43,493 nucleotides of DNA from Deltaproteobacteria bacterium (GCA_020062745.1 JAGUVT010000008.1:1-43493), one strand, 5' to 3'; counted from the first letter of the stretch, positions 19,245 to 27,120 are shown. Program-made: numbers and translations. Notes: generated by a model from the sequence alone, not told the origin.

Positions 19245-19961
19245 GTGATCTTTGCACTGATTGGGGCTAATATTAAAAAAGCCAGGGAAGAACGGGGTTT
19301 GTCCCAGGCCGAACTGGGGGCAAAGTTAGGCGTAACGGCGACGGCGATTAATTATTATGAGAAAGGGAAACGAAAAATAAATATTGGTGATTTATACCGT
19401 CTGGCCGGGGTTCTAAACAAGCCACTGGAGTACTTTTTAGCTGACCGGTCAGGTGCCGCACTTGTTGATTTAAAACATTATCTACGAGAGAATATGATTC
19501 AGGATATGGTTTATCTGCCGGTAGTTGGTGCGATTAGAGCAGGGGAACCGCTTTTTTCGGAGCAAAATATTAAAAGTTATCTTCCTTTTCCCAGGAAAAT
19601 GATGCACGCTGCCACCTTTGCCCTTTGGGTGACGGGAGATTCAATGATCGGAGAAGGAATAGAAGAGGGGGATATTGTATTTATCCGCCAGCAGGAGCAC
19701 GTTGATTTTAACGGACAGATTATTTGCGCTCTCGTGAACGGTGAGGAAAACACCCTGAAAATCTTCTGGAAAGATGATAACGGGGTTGTCTACCTGAGGG
19801 CGGCGAACCCGGACTACCCCGATATTATAATTGAACACGAGGCCGATCTGAAAATACAGGGGGTTTATGCCGGGGTATTCAAACTGCCCCGGTTACCCAA
19901 AATGGGATACAGTCCTGACAGTAGTGGCGGCAGTAGCAGCGGTACCTTGATGGAAAGGTAG
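19245..19961 (+). CDS. XRE-type repressor with self-cleaving S24 (LexA-like) domain
   Basis: The 238-residue protein joins an XRE helix-turn-helix (residues about 5-60, SQAELGAKLGVTATAINYYE) to a LexA/UmuD-type autoprotease. The catalytic serine is in VTGDSMIGEG (about S133), the lysine in NTLKIFW (about K172), and the Ala-Gly bond of IRAGEP (about 99-100) is the likely cleavage site. Such proteins repress prophage, SOS or stress genes until RecA filaments trigger self-cleavage. The tail is serine- and glycine-rich. GTG 19245 lies six bases after GGGGGA; an ATG at 19239 sits too close to that site. No prophage is next to it, so it is an orphan regulator with unknown targets. Confidence 0.88.
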   Translation: MIFALIGANIKKAREERGLSQAELGAKLGVTATAINYYEKGKRKINIGDLYRLAGVLNKPLEYFLADRSGAALVDLKHYLRENMIQDMVYLPVVGAIRAGEPLFSEQNIKSYLPFPRKMMHAATFALWVTGDSMIGEGIEEGDIVFIRQQEHVDFNGQIICALVNGEENTLKIFWKDDNGVVYLRAANPDYPDIIIEHEADLKIQGVYAGVFKLPRLPKMGYSPDSSGGSSSGTLMER

Positions 19962-19974
19962 CAGCCGGCTGTCT

Positions 19975-20289
19975 TCATACCTTTGTTTCGTACATGTCTT
20001 GCTGGCCGGCATCAGGCCGGATGTGAAAATGATTATGTTGGACGATGATTTTATGGGTCTTGCCGCATGAGGGGCATTTTTTGTTTTCTCCGTCTTTGAA
20101 GCGCATCTCGCCGATGTGCTTACCGCAGCAGGTGATTTCAATGCTTATGATGCTACCATTATTAAGAATGTTAACGCGATAATCAGTGGAATATCCCTTG
20201 GCCGGATGGTTCATAATGGCATCACACACCTTCCCAATTTTTTTAAGTGATCCAAATATAACACTAGAAATTACCTGTGACAACCCCAA
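19975..20289 (-). CDS. Small zinc-ribbon protein, function unknown
   Basis: The 104-residue product has a CCGKH...CPSCGKTH arrangement in its second half, which could bind one zinc, and a histidine-rich HNHFHIRP near the end. I do not recognise a family. The TTG start used here has no clear ribosome binding site; an internal ATG at the MNHPAKG segment would give about 79 residues and keeps the whole zinc ribbon. It is divergent from the ferredoxin gene and converges on the S24 repressor gene. The cysteine pattern argues for a real gene, though the start is unsure. Confidence 0.55.
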   Translation of the reverse strand: MGLSQVISSVIFGSLKKIGKVCDAIMNHPAKGYSTDYRVNILNNGSIISIEITCCGKHIGEMRFKDGENKKCPSCGKTHKIIVQHNHFHIRPDAGQQDMYETKV

Positions 20290-20386
20290 ACCGGCAAAAA
20301 TTTAAGGGAAGTTTCGGGGTGGTTCCTTAATGTAAATTAAATATTATGTATAAAGTATCTTGCTGGCATGAAGAATAAATTCAAAC

Positions 20387-20402
20387 TGTGACTAAAATCA
20401 CA
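20387..20402. promoter_or_regulatory. CRP/FNR-type operator TGTGA-N6-TCACA
   Basis: The palindrome TGTGACTAAAATCACA equals the consensus core for CRP-family regulators. A TATAAT lies at 20448-20453 without a good -35, which would put the palindrome centre near -62 to -66, the normal place for an activator. It precedes the ferredoxin gene and is divergent to the zinc-ribbon gene. Confidence 0.55.
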
Positions 20403-20447
20403 CCCGAATGGAGTTATTTTTAACAAATGCTTGAATATATGACCTCT

Positions 20448-20453
20448 TATAAT
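20448..20453 (+). promoter_or_regulatory. -10 element for the two-cluster ferredoxin gene
   Basis: A perfect TATAAT 51 bases before the start codon. The -35 region is poor, which fits dependence on the upstream CRP-type site. Confidence 0.45.
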
Positions 20454-20504
20454 TAGAATAAAAATGTTTTGGCTGTATTTATATTTCAGAGAGGAGTGCC
20501 GGAT

Positions 20505-20882
20505 GTGAAAAAAAGACAGATAGTAAAGATTGATGCGGACAGATGTACCGGGTGCGGGTTATGCGTAAGTCCCTGTGCCGAGGGCGCCATTGAAATTATC
20601 GACGGGAAGGCCAGGGTAATAAGAGAGGAACTTTGCGACGGCGCCGGTTTTTGCCTTGGGGCGTGCCCCGAGGGAGCCCTTTCCATAGAGGAGCGGGAAG
20701 CACCGGAGTTCTCCGAGCAGGCGGTGGAGGAACATTTGCATAACCGCCCCAAAACGTATATTGTGCAGACTTGTTTTAATTGCGGCCGGAGCGAGGAAAA
20801 ACGAATTTTGTTGCCGTGCCGCAAAGATGGTCAAAGTCTGTGGGTATGTACCCGTTGCCTGCCGCCGTTGATTCACGGATAA
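20505..20882 (+). CDS. Two-cluster 4Fe-4S ferredoxin with C-terminal Cys-rich tail
   Basis: The 125-residue protein has a bacterial ferredoxin fold with CTGCGLCVSPC and a second cluster built around CDGAGFCLGACPEG. In the second, the normal CxxCxxC spacing is altered to C-x5-C-x3-C, so that site may be incomplete or held differently. The tail CFNCGRSEE...LLPC...VCTRC could bind zinc or another cluster. GTG 20505 lies eight bases after GAGAGGAG; the nearby ATG at 20503 meets a stop at once. It is a single-gene unit ending at a strong terminator. It likely carries electrons for an unknown partner in the cytosol. Confidence 0.82.
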   Translation: MKKRQIVKIDADRCTGCGLCVSPCAEGAIEIIDGKARVIREELCDGAGFCLGACPEGALSIEEREAPEFSEQAVEEHLHNRPKTYIVQTCFNCGRSEEKRILLPCRKDGQSLWVCTRCLPPLIHG

Positions 20883-20895
20883 AACTTTAGAGGTG

Positions 20896-20924
20896 AAGCC
20901 CATTCCGCGCGGATGGGCTTTTTT
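20896..20924 (+). terminator. Terminator after the ferredoxin gene
   Basis: AAGCCCAT pairs with ATGGGCTT around a loop containing CCGCGCGG; T residues follow. Confidence 0.9.
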
Positions 20925-20954
20925 AATCTAAAATTAACACTAATAATGGATAAT

Positions 20955-20982
20955 TTAACTTATTTTTAAGGTTATGTTAATA
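20955..20982 (+). promoter_or_regulatory. Pho box upstream of phoB
   Basis: TTAACT (20955), TTAAGG (20966) and TTAATA (20977) are spaced exactly 11 bases apart, as in Gram-positive PhoP/PhoB boxes. A TAATAT at 20989-20994 could be the -10. This suggests that PhoB controls its own gene. Confidence 0.6.
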
Positions 20983-21034
20983 AAAAAATAATATTATTCT
21001 GGTAAATGTGCAAACAAAAGGTGTGCGATTTAAA

Positions 21035-21751
21035 GTGCCCCTTATCCTGGTTGTGGAAGATGAAATAAATATAGTGGAGTTGCTCAGTTTCAACCTGCAA
21101 AAAGAGGGCTACCGGGTTATCGCGGCGCTTGACGGTAATACGGCATTAAAGCTTGTCCGGGAAGAGAAGCCGGACTTGATTATTTTGGATATTATGCTCC
21201 CCGGGATGGATGGCCTGGAAATCTGCCGGTTCTTGAAGTCGGACCCGGAGACGGCTATGACCCCGATTATTATACTCAGTGCAAAAGGGGAAGTCCTTGA
21301 ACGGGTGCTGGGGTTGGAAATGGGCGCTGATGATTACATGGCCAAGCCCTTCAGCCCGCGGGAGGTGGTGGCAAGGGTAAAAACACAGTTGCGTAAGAAG
21401 GCGCAGTTGACCGGTATGAGTGCCGCTGCGAGTGAAAAGGATGAAATCAGAGTAAACCAACTGGTAATCAGACCCGAAAAATATGAAGTCGTCCTGAATG
21501 GGGAGAAGCTGGAATTAACCCCCAAAGAATTTGAGATTTTGCATTTTCTGGCTAAAAATCCGGGCCGGGTTCTTACACGCGATATGTTGCTGGAGCGGAT
21601 TTGGGGGTATGAATACATGCGGGAGACGCGTACTGTGGATGTACACATCAGGTACCTGCGCCGGAAAATCGAAAAAGACCCGGCCAGGCCGAAGTATATT
21701 GAAACCGTGCGCGGGGTGGGGTACCGGTTCAAGGATCGCAATCATGGTTAA
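21035..21751 (+). CDS. phoB: Phosphate response regulator PhoB/PhoP
   Basis: This is a 238-residue OmpR-family regulator. The receiver domain has E8, D9, the phospho-accepting D52 in LIILDIMLPG, S82 and K104. The C-terminal winged helix (about 135-235) shows ELTPKEFEILHFL and RTVDVHIRYLRRKIE. GTG 21035 gives the usual short N-terminus (MPLILVVEDE) and follows AAAGGTG by 11 bases; a GTG at 21008 has no ribosome binding site. The gene is followed directly by pstSCAB with Pho boxes on both sides, so PhoB rather than another OmpR regulator is the best name. Unusually, no phoR kinase gene follows. Confidence 0.9.
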   Translation: MPLILVVEDEINIVELLSFNLQKEGYRVIAALDGNTALKLVREEKPDLIILDIMLPGMDGLEICRFLKSDPETAMTPIIILSAKGEVLERVLGLEMGADDYMAKPFSPREVVARVKTQLRKKAQLTGMSAAASEKDEIRVNQLVIRPEKYEVVLNGEKLELTPKEFEILHFLAKNPGRVLTRDMLLERIWGYEYMRETRTVDVHIRYLRRKIEKDPARPKYIETVRGVGYRFKDRNHG

Positions 21752-21823
21752 CGCAATCTTAACATAACCTTAACACGATATTCATATTGGAGTAACTTTT
21801 TCTTAACAGGGAAATTTTAAAAT
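21748..21823 (+). promoter_or_regulatory. Six-unit Pho box and -10 element of the pst operon
   Basis: Six hexamers sit at exact 11-base steps: TTAACG (21748), TTAACA (21759), TTAACA (21770), TTCATA (21781), GTAACT (21792) and TTAACA (21803). The first overlaps the phoB stop codon. TAAAAT at 21818-21823 is a likely -10, putting the last unit near -25, as at Bacillus Pho promoters that have no -35. Confidence 0.75.
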
Positions 21824-21917
21824 GAGGTCTGGAGAATTTTATGGTAAATTTTTTAGCTTTCTTAGATTAAAAAAGGGGGTGGCTTTAGAGGAGTAACTGG
21901 TGGTTGAGGATAAAAAT

Positions 21918-21941
21918 ATGACAAGGGAGGAATCAGAATAA
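21918..21941 (+). promoter_or_regulatory. Possible seven-codon reading frame coupled to pstS
   Basis: ATG at 21918 opens a seven-codon frame (MTREESE) whose TAA ends two bases before the pstS GTG. It contains the GGGAGG ribosome binding site of pstS, which is otherwise 13 bases from the start, rather far. Reinitiation could explain the spacing. Confidence 0.3.
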
Positions 21942-21943
21942 AG

Positions 21944-23044
21944 GTGAGTAATTATTTTAAAGATTGGCGCCTGTCCGGCCTGTTGGCTGTAATGCTTGTT
22001 GCCGGACTGATACTGGCCGGCTGCGGCGGGCAGCAGCCCGGCGGAACTACCGGGACACCGGAAAAAGTAACCTTGAACGGAGCGGGAGCAAGCTTTCCGT
22101 ATCCTCTTTACAGCAAGTGGTTTGATGAATACAAAAAGAAAACCAACGAAGCGGTGACCATCAATTACCAGTCCATCGGCTCCGGCGGCGGGATCAAGAA
22201 CATCACTGATAAGACGGTGGACTTCGGCGCCAGCGATGCTCCGATGAAGGACGACCAGCTTCAAAAAGCGCCCGGTGAACTTTTCCATATTCCGACGGTA
22301 ATGGGAGCGGTAGTAGTAACTTTTAACCTGGAAGGTGTTTCTACCGGCCTCAAGATGAGCCCCGAAACGGTAGCCGGTATTTTCCTGGGCGAGATTAAAA
22401 AGTGGAACGATCCGAAGCTCACATCCATCAACCCCGGCGTCCAGCTTCCCGACAAGGATATCGTGGTAGTCCACCGTTCAGACGGCAGCGGCACCACCAA
22501 TATATTTACCGACTACCTCTCCAGTGTGAGCCCTGCCTGGAAAGAGAAGGTGGGCAAGGGCACTTCCGTGGAGTGGCCCGCCGGAGTGGGAGCTAAAGGT
22601 AACGAGGGTGTTTCCGGCCAGGTGAAACAGACGCCCGGCGGTGTGGGTTACGTGGAACTGGCTTATGCTGTGGAGAACAAGCTGCCTTATGCCTTTATCC
22701 AGAATAAAGACGGGAAATTCGTCGAACCGACAATCGAGTCCACTACGGCCGCCGCCGCCGCCGCGGCGGCCAGCATGCCTGCGGACATGCGCGTGTCCAT
22801 CGTAAACCCGCCGGGAGCGGATTCTTACCCCATTTCCGGGTATACATACTTGCTGGTATATAAGAATCAGGATGACCAGACCAAGGGCAAGGCTTTAGTA
22901 GACTTCTTGTGGTGGGCTGTCCACGACGGCGAGAAATTTGCCAGGGATCTGCTTTATGCCCCGTTGCCGGATAACGTGGTCAAGCTTGCTGAAAACAAGA
23001 TCAAGCAGATTAATTACCAGGGCAAGCAACTGTTACAGCAGTAA
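21944..23044 (+). CDS. pstS: Phosphate-binding lipoprotein PstS
   Basis: The 366-residue protein is the extracellular phosphate receptor of the PstSCAB transporter. A lipoprotein signal ends in LILAGC with C27 as the lipid-modified residue. The mature part shows GAGASFPYPLYSKW, YQSIGSGGGI, VDFGASDAPM and VHRSDGSGTTNIFTDYL, all typical phosphate-site segments. An eight-alanine run occurs near 270. GTG 21944 is the usual-codon start; an AUA at 21938 would sit at ideal distance from GGGAGG and add two residues, but AUA starts are rare. It leads the pst operon under a six-unit Pho box. Confidence 0.96.
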   Translation: MSNYFKDWRLSGLLAVMLVAGLILAGCGGQQPGGTTGTPEKVTLNGAGASFPYPLYSKWFDEYKKKTNEAVTINYQSIGSGGGIKNITDKTVDFGASDAPMKDDQLQKAPGELFHIPTVMGAVVVTFNLEGVSTGLKMSPETVAGIFLGEIKKWNDPKLTSINPGVQLPDKDIVVVHRSDGSGTTNIFTDYLSSVSPAWKEKVGKGTSVEWPAGVGAKGNEGVSGQVKQTPGGVGYVELAYAVENKLPYAFIQNKDGKFVEPTIESTTAAAAAAAASMPADMRVSIVNPPGADSYPISGYTYLLVYKNQDDQTKGKALVDFLWWAVHDGEKFARDLLYAPLPDNVVKLAENKIKQINYQGKQLLQQ

Positions 23045-23085
23045 CGTTTTTGATAGCTTAAAGAGACTGTTGAAAAGTCAATTTT

Positions 23086-23139
23086 GTCATTGCGAGCGGA
23101 GCGCCCCGGGTCCTTTGCCGGGCCCGGCAGGCGCCCCGC
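23086..23139. repeat. GC-rich palindromic element between pstS and pstC
   Basis: The left end GTCATTGCGAGCGGAGCG is shared with the element at 14372. A perfect 14-base palindrome TGCCGGGCCCGGCA lies at 23116-23129, and GCGCCCCG is repeated at 23101 and 23131. The folded RNA would be very stable and could protect the 3' end of the pstS message. Confidence 0.6.
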
Positions 23140-23233
23140 GTTTCGTTTTGTATTTTAGAGGTAAGCTTTGGGTAAAGGTATATTATAAATTGGTGGAGTT
23201 CCGCCGAAAGTTGCCTCTTGAGAGGTGAGGTGT

Positions 23234-24190
23234 TTGGCCATATTAGAAATTGTCAGAATCCGGCGCGGGAAATTCCGTCGGCCGGGCTGGTTTGCTTTTC
23301 TTGCCAGGTGTTTCGGCCTGCTTATTGCCGGCCTGATGGTACTGATCATCTGGGAGGTCGGCCGGGCTGCCTGGCTGTCCATCCATACTTTTGGGTTTTC
23401 ATTTTTTACTTCTTCGCGCTGGGACCCGGTACATGATGTTTTCGGCGCATTGCCGTTTATTTACGGTACATTGGCTTCTTCTCTCCTGGCACTGATCATT
23501 GCCGTGCCCCTGAGCCTGGGGATAGCTATTTTTCTATCGGAAATGGCCCCGCCCTGGTTAAAGGATCCCGTTTCTTTTATCGTGGAGATTCTGGCTGCTA
23601 TTCCCAGCGTAGTTTACGGATTGTGGGGTATCTTTGTTTTGGCTCCCTGGCTTCGCGACGGGGTGGAAGACTGGCTGGGTAATGCCCTCGGCTTTTTGCC
23701 TTTTTTTCAGGGGCCGCGTTCCGGCATCGGTCTTCTTACCGCCGGTATTATCCTGGCGATTATGATACTGCCCACCATCACTGCTATTTCCCGGGAAGTG
23801 CTGGTGGCCGTGCCCCAGTCCCAGCGGGAAGCCATGCTGGCACTGGGAGGCACCCGTTGGGAGACCATAGTGCGGGTAGTGCTTCCTTACGGCCGGGTAG
23901 GCATTTTTGGCGCCGTAATGCTGGGTTTGGGCCGGGCGGTGGGTGAAACCATGGCTGTGACTATGGTTATCGGTAACCAGCCCAAGATTTCTCTTTCCCT
24001 GTTTTCTCCGGCCTACACCATGCCCAGCGTCATTGTGAACGAGTTCAGCGAAGCGGTGACACAACTGCACCTGTCGGCGCTCATGGAGATCGGCCTGATT
24101 CTTTTTGCCATTACCCTGCTTTTAAACATCGTGGCTCTTTTACTGGTGCGCCGGATTGGAACAGTACCGGTTCAGGGGGGGAGAATGTAG
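23234..24190 (+). CDS. pstC: Phosphate ABC transporter permease PstC
   Basis: The 318-residue membrane protein is one half of the phosphate channel. Six or so hydrophobic helices are visible, and the permease signature (EAMLALGGTRWETIVRVVLP, with the conserved EAA loop) contacts PstB. ILAAIPSVVYGLWGIFVLAP and GRAVGETMAVTMVIGN are typical of PstC. TTG 23234 follows GAGAGGTG by six bases; a GTG at 23225 is an alternative. It is 189 bases after pstS, the gap being filled by a palindromic repeat. Confidence 0.95.
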   Translation: MAILEIVRIRRGKFRRPGWFAFLARCFGLLIAGLMVLIIWEVGRAAWLSIHTFGFSFFTSSRWDPVHDVFGALPFIYGTLASSLLALIIAVPLSLGIAIFLSEMAPPWLKDPVSFIVEILAAIPSVVYGLWGIFVLAPWLRDGVEDWLGNALGFLPFFQGPRSGIGLLTAGIILAIMILPTITAISREVLVAVPQSQREAMLALGGTRWETIVRVVLPYGRVGIFGAVMLGLGRAVGETMAVTMVIGNQPKISLSLFSPAYTMPSVIVNEFSEAVTQLHLSALMEIGLILFAITLLLNIVALLLVRRIGTVPVQGGRM

Positions 24191-24192
24191 AA

Positions 24193-25032
24193 ATGGACAG
24201 GATGTACTTGCGGAGGGCAAGGAACCTGGTTATGTCTGTCATGTGCATGGCGTCGGCAGTGGTGGTTATTATTCCGCTGGTGATGATTTTGTTCTATGTT
24301 GCCGCCGACGGCCTGCGGGCCATTAATTGGGGATTTTTTACCAATTTGCCCAAACCGGTGGGCGAAACCGGCGGCGGGATGGCAAACGCCATCGCCGGAA
24401 CCTTTACTATGGTGACTCTGGCCACCGGACTTAGCCTGCCGGTGGGTCTTATGGCCGGCATTTACCTGTCCGAGTTCGGGCGCGGCCGCCTTAGAGAGGC
24501 AGTCCGCTTTCTGACCGATGTTTTAAACGGGGTGCCGTCTATTATTACCGGTATTTTTGTTTATGTGCTGGTGGTAGTGGCCATGGGACGCTATTCGGCC
24601 CTGGCCGGCAGCGTGGCTTTGGGCATAATCATGATCCCTATCATTACCCGTTCTACGGAAGAAATGCTGCGTATGGTGCCCAAATCTTTGCGTGAAGCTT
24701 CCCTGGCCCTGGGGGCCACGGAGCAGCAAACGGTAGTTAAGATCGTGCTGCGCAGCGCCAGCGGCGGCATTGTTACCGGAGTCATGCTGGCCGTGGCCCG
24801 GGCCGCGGGAGAAACGGCCCCGGTGCTGTTTACGGCTTTGAATAACCGCTACTGGAACCAGGGTCTTGATCAGCCCATTGCTTCCCTGGCTGTATTCATC
24901 TATACTTACGGGATTTCGCCCTTCGAAGACTGGCATTCCCAGGCCTGGGGAGCGGCCCTGGTGCTGGTGGTGATGGTGCTTTTCCTGAATATTACGGCGC
25001 GCCTGGTGGTGCGGGCCAGGCAGGGGAGGTAA
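24193..25032 (+). CDS. pstA: Phosphate ABC transporter permease PstA
   Basis: The 279-residue membrane protein partners PstC. It has about six hydrophobic helices, [16 protein letters not shown], the EAA loop [20 protein letters not shown] and [14 protein letters not shown]. It starts two bases after the pstC stop with GGGGGGAG upstream. Confidence 0.96.
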   Translation: MDRMYLRRARNLVMSVMCMASAVVVIIPLVMILFYVAADGLRAINWGFFTNLPKPVGETGGGMANAIAGTFTMVTLATGLSLPVGLMAGIYLSEFGRGRLREAVRFLTDVLNGVPSIITGIFVYVLVVVAMGRYSALAGSVALGIIMIPIITRSTEEMLRMVPKSLREASLALGATEQQTVVKIVLRSASGGIVTGVMLAVARAAGETAPVLFTALNNRYWNQGLDQPIASLAVFIYTYGISPFEDWHSQAWGAALVLVVMVLFLNITARLVVRARQGR

Positions 25033-25037
25033 AAGCT

Positions 25038-25796
25038 TTGCTGCACGGAATGAAAGTCCGGGACTTGAATGCCTGGTATAATGACAACCATGTCTTGAAA
25101 AACATCAACCTGCATCTTATGGGCGGGAAAATTACCGCTCTCATCGGGCCTTCCGGGTGTGGAAAGTCAACCTTTATCCGCTGCCTGAACCGGATGCACG
25201 AGGTAATCCGGGGGGGGCGGGTGCGGGGGGAAGTATGGCTTGAGGGGGAAAACATTTACGGGCGCCGGGTAGATGCAGTGATGATACGCCGGCGCATCGG
25301 GATGGTTTTTCAGAAGCCCAACCCTTTTCCCACCATGTCCATTTTGGAAAATGCGGTCAGCGGTGTTTGCCTGCATGAGTCCTTAAATACAAACGGACTG
25401 GCCGAAAGGGCGGAGGAAGCCCTGCGGCAGGCGGCCCTGTGGGAAGAGGTGAAGTACCGGTTGGATGACCCGGCGGTGAGTCTTTCCGGCGGCCAGCAGC
25501 AGCGGTTGTGCATCGCCCGGGCCCTGGCCGTGAAACCGGAGGTTTTGCTCATGGACGAACCTTGCTCGGCCCTGGATCCGGCTTCCACGCTGCGTATTGA
25601 AGAATTGATGGCGGAATTGAAAAAAACCTATACCGTAATCATTGTTACTCATAATATGCAGCAGGCGGCGCGGGTAGCCGATCATACGGCCTTTGTATAT
25701 CAGGGGGAAGTGGTGGAGGACGGGCCGACATCGGAAATTTTTACCGCCCCCAAAGACCCGCGCACGGAGGGATACATTACCGGACGCTTCGGTTAA
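25038..25796 (+). CDS. pstB: Phosphate ABC transporter ATPase PstB
   Basis: The 252-residue ATPase drives phosphate import. Walker A is GPSGCGKST (37-45), the Q-loop [10 protein letters not shown] (about 89-98), the signature LSGGQ (149-153) and Walker B VLLMDEP with D173-E174; the H-loop is [11 protein letters not shown] 25038 sits seven bases after GGGGAGGT. No phoU follows; the operon ends at a terminator 55 bases downstream. Confidence 0.97.
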   Translation: MLHGMKVRDLNAWYNDNHVLKNINLHLMGGKITALIGPSGCGKSTFIRCLNRMHEVIRGGRVRGEVWLEGENIYGRRVDAVMIRRRIGMVFQKPNPFPTMSILENAVSGVCLHESLNTNGLAERAEEALRQAALWEEVKYRLDDPAVSLSGGQQQRLCIARALAVKPEVLLMDEPCSALDPASTLRIEELMAELKKTYTVIIVTHNMQQAARVADHTAFVYQGEVVEDGPTSEIFTAPKDPRTEGYITGRFG

Positions 25797-25851
25797 CCGG
25801 CACAGCCGTTACAATGCAATATCTTTGTGATTTGCCTCCAGAATACACATG

Positions 25852-25876
25852 GCCGGGTTAACCCGGCTCTTTTTTT
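25852..25876 (+). terminator. Terminator after pstB
   Basis: GCCGGGTTAACCCGGC is a perfect palindrome followed by TCTTTTTTT. Confidence 0.92.
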
Positions 25877-25990
25877 AATCATTTTTGGTATAGAATATAC
25901 AACAAAATCTAAACTTAAGAAATAAAAGGAAGCAGGTCGGCTTTGTCGAAGATTAAAATAGGCATTCTACAAAAGAAAACGGGAGGGCTC

Positions 25991-26722
25991 ATGAAAAAGT
26001 ACCCGCTCACCATTTTTTTCCCATGTTATAATGAAGAATCAAATGTAGAGAAAGTGACCCGTCAGGTGCTGGCCGTGGCGCCGGAGGTTTCGGATGATTA
26101 CGAGGTTATAATTGTCAACGACGGAAGCAAAGACCGCACCGGCGCCATAGCCGACCAACTGGCCCGGGAGAATCCATCCGTCCGGGTGGTCCACCATGAG
26201 ACAAATAGGGGCTACGGAGCCGCCTTGCAGTCCGGCTTCAGGCATGCCGCCAGGGAACTGGTTTTTTATACCGATGGAGACGGCCAGTTTGACCCGGCGG
26301 AAATAAAAAAATTGTTACCCTTAATCGAGCAGTATGATATCGTATCAGGCTACCGCATTCATCGCCGGGACCGTTTGTTACGCAAAACCAACGCTTTTTT
26401 CTGGGGACTGCTGGTTAGAATCTTATTCGGGATAAGAGTGACGGATATTGACGCGGCTTTTAAGCTCTACCGGCGGAAGATTTTTGAAGACATTAACCTG
26501 GAATCACAGGGAGCCGTGATTGATACCGAAATTTTGGTTAAGGCTGCGGCAAGAGGCTACACCATTGGCCAGGTAGGGGTCAATCATTACCCGCGCCTGG
26601 CGGGCGAACAGACCGGGGCAAAAATATCCGTGATTTTAAAGGCTTTTAAAGAACTGTTCAGGCTGAAGATTAATTGTATGAGACAGGGGGAAACATGCCG
26701 GAAAATATTTTACAGCTTGTAA
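25991..26722 (+). CDS. Family 2 glycosyltransferase, DPM1/GtrB-like
   Basis: The 243-residue protein has the GT-A fold of enzymes that load a sugar onto polyprenyl phosphate. FFPCYNEESN opens the nucleotide-binding domain; D44 (VNDGS) and the DGD pair at 95-97 (YTDGDGQFD) bind nucleotide and metal. It ends soon after the catalytic domain and lacks the two C-terminal membrane helices of full GtrB. ATG 25991 follows GGGAGGG by five bases; an upstream TTG at 25943 would add 16 residues. It overlaps the GtrA gene by 28 bases, and the trio with a membrane glycosyltransferase suggests lipid-linked sugar transfer to the outside. Confidence 0.9.
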   Translation: MKKYPLTIFFPCYNEESNVEKVTRQVLAVAPEVSDDYEVIIVNDGSKDRTGAIADQLARENPSVRVVHHETNRGYGAALQSGFRHAARELVFYTDGDGQFDPAEIKKLLPLIEQYDIVSGYRIHRRDRLLRKTNAFFWGLLVRILFGIRVTDIDAAFKLYRRKIFEDINLESQGAVIDTEILVKAAARGYTIGQVGVNHYPRLAGEQTGAKISVILKAFKELFRLKINCMRQGETCRKIFYSL

Positions 26723-27120
26723 AGTTCGCCCTTGTAGGGGGTGTTAATACCTTTATCGACTGGGCCGTGTATTTGCTTATTATAAAGATATATTCTCCGG
26801 AAAGTATCATTTATTATACCGCCGTAAAGGGGTTTAGCTATCTTTGCGGGATGATTAACAGCTTTTTTTTAAACCGGTACTGGACTTTTAATGTGCAGTC
26901 CAGTGATAATGAGAAGAAAAGGTTCTTAAAGTTTGTTTTGGTAAACGCCGTCAGCATGGGAATAAATGCCGGTTCTCTTTATTTTATGCTGCGTTTAAAC
27001 AGTCATCATCTGGTGGCTCTTTTTCTGGCAACGGCGGCATCGTTTGCTTTTAACTTCAGCCTCAATAAAATGTGGGTTTTTCGCAGGCGTAAAGCGGCGC
27101 CGGAGGCAACAGGGAGATAG
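26695..27120 (+). CDS. GtrA-family membrane protein
   Basis: The 141-residue protein has four hydrophobic helices and the family pattern KFALVGGVNTFIDWAVY with NRYWTF and KMWVF, the last near the C-terminus. GtrA proteins are proposed flippases of polyprenyl-linked sugars. ATG 26695 has GGGGGA upstream and lies inside the end of the GT2 gene, so the two are coupled. Confidence 0.9.
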   Translation: MPENILQLVKFALVGGVNTFIDWAVYLLIIKIYSPESIIYYTAVKGFSYLCGMINSFFLNRYWTFNVQSSDNEKKRFLKFVLVNAVSMGINAGSLYFMLRLNSHHLVALFLATAASFAFNFSLNKMWVFRRRKAAPEATGR

